Assembly: GCA_903837025.1 (NCBI GenBank)
Contig: CAILTC010000127.1
Coordinates: 1 to 9,118 of the forward strand
From: an uncultured Bacteroidota bacterium
Lineage (GTDB): Bacteria > Bacteroidota > Bacteroidia > Flavobacteriales > Flavobacteriaceae
Length of the DNA: 9,118 nucleotides
Direction: 5' to 3'
The position numbers and the translations under genes were made by a program. Positions 5,910 to 9,118 of the stretch are shown piece after piece (the first letter of the stretch is position 1; each line of letters begins with the position of its first letter). The notes below the pieces were generated by a model. That model worked only from the letters and a program-made list of their open reading frames with translations, was not told the DNA's origin and searched no databases.

Positions 5910-7382
5910 ATGTTTAACGGCTTCAAGATATCGATGCTTTCCTTGCAAATCAGGATTTTCCTTTCGATGATTCTATTGATAATTGTGGCTTCGATATTAT
6001 TAGCTTCTATTTCTATTTTTCAATTCAAAAACGAAGCCAAAGAATACCATCAGGAACGTTTAGATCGCAAGGAAGACGCTATAAAAGAGAACATCAATTA
6101 TGTACTTTCGAATACGACTTATCCGCTTACGCCAAATAATCTTTCGCTGATATTCAAAGATAAAATTCACGAATTATCGGATATTCACAACCTCGAAATC
6201 AATATTTACAGCTTGGACGGGAAGTTGTTAAAATCTTCGAAATCTAAATTTTCGATTGATCCTGTTTCTCCTCCGATTCCAAAATACATCATAAAACTCG
6301 TTCAATCTTCTATCGAAAAAAGGTATGTAGACATCAAAACCATCGAAGGAAAAAAGAACCGTTCTTCTTATACGCTAATAAAAGACGACAAGTTCAAACC
6401 CTTGGGGATTTTGAATTTACCCTACGTAGAAGACGATAGCTATTATCAAACTGAGCTACAAAATTTCTTGATTCGCTTGGCGCAAGTCTATTCGTTTATG
6501 CTCTTGGTTGCCTTTGCGGTTGCCTATATTCTTTCGTCTTATATTACCAAATCGTTAAAGACCATTTCGGACAAATTGAGCGAAACCAGCTTGAACCAAA
6601 AAAACGAGAAAATCGTTCTTGAAGCCAACAGCAAAGAAATCAATCTTTTGATCAAAGCGTATAATGCCATGGTGGATGAACTCGAGGAAAGCGCTTTGAA
6701 ATTAGCCCAAAGCGAACGCGAAGAAGCCTGGCAAGAAATGGCAAAACAAGTGGCGCATGAAATCAAAAATCCGCTTACGCCAATGCGGTTGACGGTGCAA
6801 AGTTTTCAACGAAAGTTCGATGCGAATGACCCCAATTTAAAACAGAAAATCAACGATTATTCCGAAACCTTGATTCAGCAAATTGACACAATGAGTTCCG
6901 TTGCTTCGGCATTTTCGAACTTTGCTTCGATGCCTGCTCAACAAAATGAAACCCTAAATGTGGTTGCTGTTGTCGAACTGACGATGGATATTTTCAACGA
7001 AGAATATATCCTTTTTGTAGCCGAAGAGGATACCATCATTTCGATAATTGACCGAACACAACTCATTCGAATCATCACCAATTTAGTCAAAAACGCGATT
7101 CAATCTATACCTGAAAAACAAGAAGTAAAATCGATTTATGTTACCATAAAAAAAGAAAACAACAAGGTATTAATTACCGTTTCGGATAACGGAATAGGAA
7201 TAGCTACCGAGGATTTTCAACGTGTCTTCGAACCAAAATTCACCACAAAATCTAGCGGAATGGGATTGGGTTTAGGTATTATCAAAAATATTATTGAAAA
7301 TTACAAAGGAACAATTACATTTGAATCTCAGAAAGGAAAAGGCACCACTTTTACGGTTTCACTCCCTATAATCAATCAATAA
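5910..7382 (+). CDS. NtrY-like membrane sensor histidine kinase
   Basis: This 490-residue sensor kinase of a two-component system autophosphorylates on histidine and passes the phosphate to a response regulator. A first membrane segment is at about 13-36. An extracytoplasmic sensor region of about 150 residues follows, then a second membrane segment at about 190-212 and a HAMP-like linker to about 262. The H-box AHEIKNPLTPMRL has the phospho-accepting His283 and the proline pattern typical of NtrY-type kinases. The ATP-binding domain has an N-box (NLVKNAIQ, 391-398), a G1 box (DNGIGI, 426-431), an F-box (FEPKFTTK, 440-447) and a G2 box (GMGLGLGII, 450-458). All catalytic elements are present. 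An internal ATG at 5934 is an alternative start that would still keep the first membrane segment. No response regulator is encoded in the window, so the partner is elsewhere. The signal sensed is unknown. Confidence 0.94.
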   Translation: MFNGFKISMLSLQIRIFLSMILLIIVASILLASISIFQFKNEAKEYHQERLDRKEDAIKENINYVLSNTTYPLTPNNLSLIFKDKIHELSDIHNLEINIYSLDGKLLKSSKSKFSIDPVSPPIPKYIIKLVQSSIEKRYVDIKTIEGKKNRSSYTLIKDDKFKPLGILNLPYVEDDSYYQTELQNFLIRLAQVYSFMLLVAFAVAYILSSYITKSLKTISDKLSETSLNQKNEKIVLEANSKEINLLIKAYNAMVDELEESALKLAQSEREEAWQEMAKQVAHEIKNPLTPMRLTVQSFQRKFDANDPNLKQKINDYSETLIQQIDTMSSVASAFSNFASMPAQQNETLNVVAVVELTMDIFNEEYILFVAEEDTIISIIDRTQLIRIITNLVKNAIQSIPEKQEVKSIYVTIKKENNKVLITVSDNGIGIATEDFQRVFEPKFTTKSSGMGLGLGIIKNIIENYKGTITFESQKGKGTTFTVSLPIINQ

Positions 7383-7393
7383 AAACAAAAGTT

Positions 7394-8176
7394 ATGGCAC
7401 TAGAAAACATCATCTTGGAACAGGAAAATGGCATTGCTACGATTTTTATCAATCGCCCAGAAAAATTAAACGCCCTAAACAAAGCAACGATTCAGGAGCT
7501 GCACGAAACCTTAAAACAGGTCGATGCTAATCCCGAAATTCAAGTAGTGGTGATCACCGGAAGTGGAGAAAAAGCATTTGTAGCTGGCGCCGATATTGCC
7601 GAATTTGCTCATTTCTCAGAAACAGAAGGAGCGCAATTAGCTGCCCAAGGGCATAAAATTTTGTTTGACTATATCGAAAACATGAAAACGCCAGTAATTG
7701 CAGCCATCAATGGTTTTGCTCTTGGTGGCGGACTAGAACTGGCAATGGCTTGTCATTTCCGAATCGCATCTGACAATGCCAAAATGGGTTTACCAGAAAC
7801 TTCGCTTGGCGTTATTCCTGGTTATGGCGGAACCCAACGTTTGCCACAATTGATTGGTAAAGGTCGCGCTATGGAAATGATTGTAACCGCAGGAATGATC
7901 GATGCCGAAACTGCCAAAACGTACGGATTAGTCAATCACGTTGTGCCACAAGCCGATTTATATACCACTTATAAAACAATTGCAACCCGAATTATGCGAA
8001 ATTCTCCCGTTGCTATTTCAAAAGCAATAGAAGCCGTAAATGCGAATTTTGTTTCGGGTGTAAATGGATTTGATATCGAAATAAATGCTTTTGGTGCATG
8101 CTTTGCTACCGAAGATTTCAAAGAAGGAACGACTGCCTTTTTGGAGAAAAGGAAAGCAGAATTTAAAGGGAACTGA
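7394..8176 (+). CDS. Enoyl-CoA hydratase (crotonase family)
   Basis: This crotonase-fold enzyme most likely adds water to trans-2-enoyl-CoA, a step of fatty-acid or amino-acid breakdown, in the cytoplasm. The length of 260 residues is standard for the family. The first oxyanion-hole segment is FVAGADI (62-68). The second, ALGGGLELAMAC (109-120), carries catalytic Glu115. The second catalytic glutamate is Glu135 in LPETSLGVIPGYGG. The 20-residue gap between the two glutamates equals that of rat mitochondrial hydratase (Glu144 and Glu164), which favours a true hydratase over isomerase relatives. It begins 11 bp after the kinase stop, so the two may share a transcript, although no functional link is obvious. 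Chain-length preference, and whether it also handles 3-hydroxybutyryl-CoA like Crt proteins, cannot be read from the sequence. Confidence 0.94.
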   Translation: MALENIILEQENGIATIFINRPEKLNALNKATIQELHETLKQVDANPEIQVVVITGSGEKAFVAGADIAEFAHFSETEGAQLAAQGHKILFDYIENMKTPVIAAINGFALGGGLELAMACHFRIASDNAKMGLPETSLGVIPGYGGTQRLPQLIGKGRAMEMIVTAGMIDAETAKTYGLVNHVVPQADLYTTYKTIATRIMRNSPVAISKAIEAVNANFVSGVNGFDIEINAFGACFATEDFKEGTTAFLEKRKAEFKGN

Positions 8177-8229
8177 ATAGCTTTCGAAAAAACGCAATTA
8201 AACAAAATCAATACTCTAAAAAATATTTT

Positions 8230-8628
8230 ATGTCCTTCCAACCTGTATTTGCCCAATTTTGGGAACAAGTAAAAGAAAGTATCGAAAATCATACGTATGC
8301 CAAATTAACCTTGGCTAAAACCATTGGCGACACCGAATTGAAAAACATCTATGTGCGTCCCGTGTTATTAGAAAATGACGTTTTTAGCCTTTCGGTAACA
8401 GCGCGATATAAAACAGAAGAAATCGAAAGTTTTCATTCCTTAGACGAAGCTTTTTTCGTTTTGGCTCCATACATGAACAATCCCTTCTTGACGGCACTTT
8501 TGTTTACAACCGAGAATGATATCACTTTTAAGCTCAATAAAAAGCGCGTAGGAAGCATTATTGAGCAAGCGCCTACTTTCAAGAATGCTTCGGATGTGAT
8601 TTTAGAAATGAAGGAAAAAGGAATTTGA
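8230..8628 (+). CDS. Conserved-looking protein of unknown function
   Basis: This is a 132-residue soluble protein with no signal peptide or membrane segment. It is rich in charged residues and predicted alpha/beta. Visible features are a conserved-looking stretch LKNIYVRPVLLENDVFSLS (37-55), an RYKT motif (59-62), ALLFTTENDITFKLNKK (88-104) and a lysine-rich end. From memory, this layout resembles the N-terminal domain found ahead of a class I SAM-dependent methyltransferase domain in larger proteins. Here no methyltransferase part is present, and the gene ends with an in-frame stop followed by a repeat array. That resemblance is unverified, and I would not assign a function from it. The gene lies 53 bp after the enoyl-CoA hydratase and may be transcribed with it. 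The reading frame is intact and its composition fits its neighbours, so it is probably a real gene. Confidence 0.8.
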   Translation: MSFQPVFAQFWEQVKESIENHTYAKLTLAKTIGDTELKNIYVRPVLLENDVFSLSVTARYKTEEIESFHSLDEAFFVLAPYMNNPFLTALLFTTENDITFKLNKKRVGSIIEQAPTFKNASDVILEMKEKGI

Positions 8629-8661
8629 TTTTTGATTAACGATTGCTGATTTTTGATTTAA
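8627..8661 (+). repeat. Array of five GATTNNN heptads (left arm)
   Basis: Five consecutive 7-nt units each begin with GATT, at 8627, 8634, 8641, 8648 and 8655. The first unit starts inside the stop codon (TGA, 8626-8628) of the preceding gene. The array faces an opposite-strand array at 8687-8721 across a 25-bp spacer. The period is exact with no slippage. The pattern is seen directly; its role is unknown. Confidence 0.85.
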
Positions 8662-8714
8662 ATCTTAAAATACTTTTCAATTCCTACCAAATCTTAAATC
8701 AAAAATCGTTAATC
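8634..8714. terminator. Large inverted repeat, possible bidirectional terminator
   Basis: The right arm (8694-8714) is the reverse complement of the left arm (8634-8661) once one 7-nt unit (8641-8647) is removed. This gives perfect paired blocks of 14 bp (8648-8661 with 8694-8707) and, in a second register, 11 bp (8634-8644 with 8704-8714). It lies between two convergent genes, where a shared terminator is expected. The stem is AT-rich, so termination activity is inferred, not shown. Confidence 0.5.
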
Positions 8715-8721
8715 TGCAATC
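8687..8721 (-). repeat. Array of five GATTNNN heptads (right arm)
   Basis: On the minus strand, five consecutive 7-nt units each begin with GATT, starting at 8721, 8714, 8707, 8700 and 8693. The array ends exactly at the base before the stop codon (8722-8724) of the minus-strand HD-domain gene. With the left array it fills the gap from stop to stop, apart from the 25-bp spacer at 8662-8686. Confidence 0.85.
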
Positions 8722-9118
8722 CTACTTCTCCCCGTCCCATTCTGCATAGAATTGCGAAAGAAAAACTGCCATGAAACGGTGTCTTTCTTGTGCCATTTGC
8801 TTGCCGGTTTCGGTAGTCATTTTATCTTTTAAAAGCAGTAACTTTTCGTAGAAATGGTTGATCGTTGGTGCTTCGCTATTTTTATATTCTTCTTTGCTCA
8901 TGTGAAGATTTGGAGCAATATTCGGATTGTACATGGGTATATTTTTGAAACCACCATAATTGAAGGCTCTTGCGATTCCAATGGCGCCAATAGCGTCTAA
9001 TCGATCGGCATCTTGAACAATATCCAGTTCTTTTGAGGAGAACACCTTTTGAACATTCCCTCCTTTGAACGAAATGTTTTCAATAATATGAATTACGTGC
9101 TGAATAGTAACTTCATCA
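8722..9118 (-). CDS. HD-domain phosphohydrolase, C-terminal part (start off window)
   Basis: This is the last 131 codons of a minus-strand gene that continues beyond the right edge. A GTG at 9045 would give a short frame, but the open frame runs on in register to the edge with family-like sequence (including IENISFKGG), so it is not the start. The motif DADRLDAIGAIGIARAF holds the final metal-binding aspartate of the HD domain. The C-terminal segment, with NHFYEKLLLLKDKM and the ending FLSQFYAEW, also fits the YedJ/YpgQ group of HD phosphohydrolases. Members bind divalent metal and hydrolyse nucleotide or related phosphates; the physiological substrate is not settled. The HD histidines lie in the missing N-terminal part. 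The gene is convergent with the 132-residue protein gene and ends right at the heptad array. Confidence 0.88.
   Translation of the reverse strand, partial: DEVTIQHVIHIIENISFKGGNVQKVFSSKELDIVQDADRLDAIGAIGIARAFNYGGFKNIPMYNPNIAPNLHMSKEEYKNSEAPTINHFYEKLLLLKDKMTTETGKQMAQERHRFMAVFLSQFYAEWDGEK

Noticed and set aside
7969..8292. A 107-codon minus-strand open frame across the enoyl-CoA hydratase end and the next start
   Set aside because: It overlaps two better supported plus-strand genes and its translation is not protein-like.
8627..8721. A small CRISPR array
   Set aside because: Units of 7 nt with no spacers and no cas genes do not fit a CRISPR; the pattern is short tandem repeats in inverted orientation.
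9045..9047. A GTG near 9045 as the start of the HD-domain gene
   Set aside because: The frame stays open and family-like upstream to the window edge, so the gene is cut by the edge and does not start there.

Overview
The window looks like a chromosomal segment of a flavobacterium-like member of the Bacteroidota. The evidence is low GC, no clear Shine-Dalgarno sequences ahead of the starts, perfect TAnnTTTG-type -7 elements in the one divergent promoter region, and protein sequences typical of that group. This placement is inferred from sequence character, not from a database search. No mobile element, CRISPR array, tRNA or rRNA was seen.

Layout. On the minus strand, hemA (glutamyl-tRNA reductase) is followed by hemC (hydroxymethylbilane synthase), giving a heme-biosynthesis operon that runs off the left edge. 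A 226-bp divergent region separates it from a plus-strand AraC-family regulator gene. Next on the plus strand come hemH (ferrochelatase), a short-chain dehydrogenase whose start overlaps the hemH stop by one base, and hemJ (protoporphyrinogen IX oxidase, UPF0093 family). After these are an NtrY-like membrane sensor histidine kinase with no response regulator beside it, a crotonase-fold enoyl-CoA hydratase, and a 132-residue protein of unknown function. On the minus strand at the right edge is the C-terminal part of an HD-domain phosphohydrolase.

Together, the left two thirds is a heme locus. HemA makes the committed tetrapyrrole precursor, HemC assembles the linear tetrapyrrole, HemJ oxidises protoporphyrinogen IX, and HemH inserts iron. 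The AraC-type regulator lies between the two arms and is a natural candidate for controlling them, although this is inference. The kinase, crotonase and small protein share a strand, but their link to heme is not evident.

The least explained material is intergenic. Most gaps hold short-period repeats. The clearest is the convergent gap at 8629-8721, where two facing arrays of 7-nt GATTNNN units run exactly from one stop codon to the other. A small palindromic element (GAGATTCC...GGAATGACA) occurs before both hemH and hemJ. Heptad-like or near-heptad repeats also sit before hemJ, before the kinase and between hemA and hemC.
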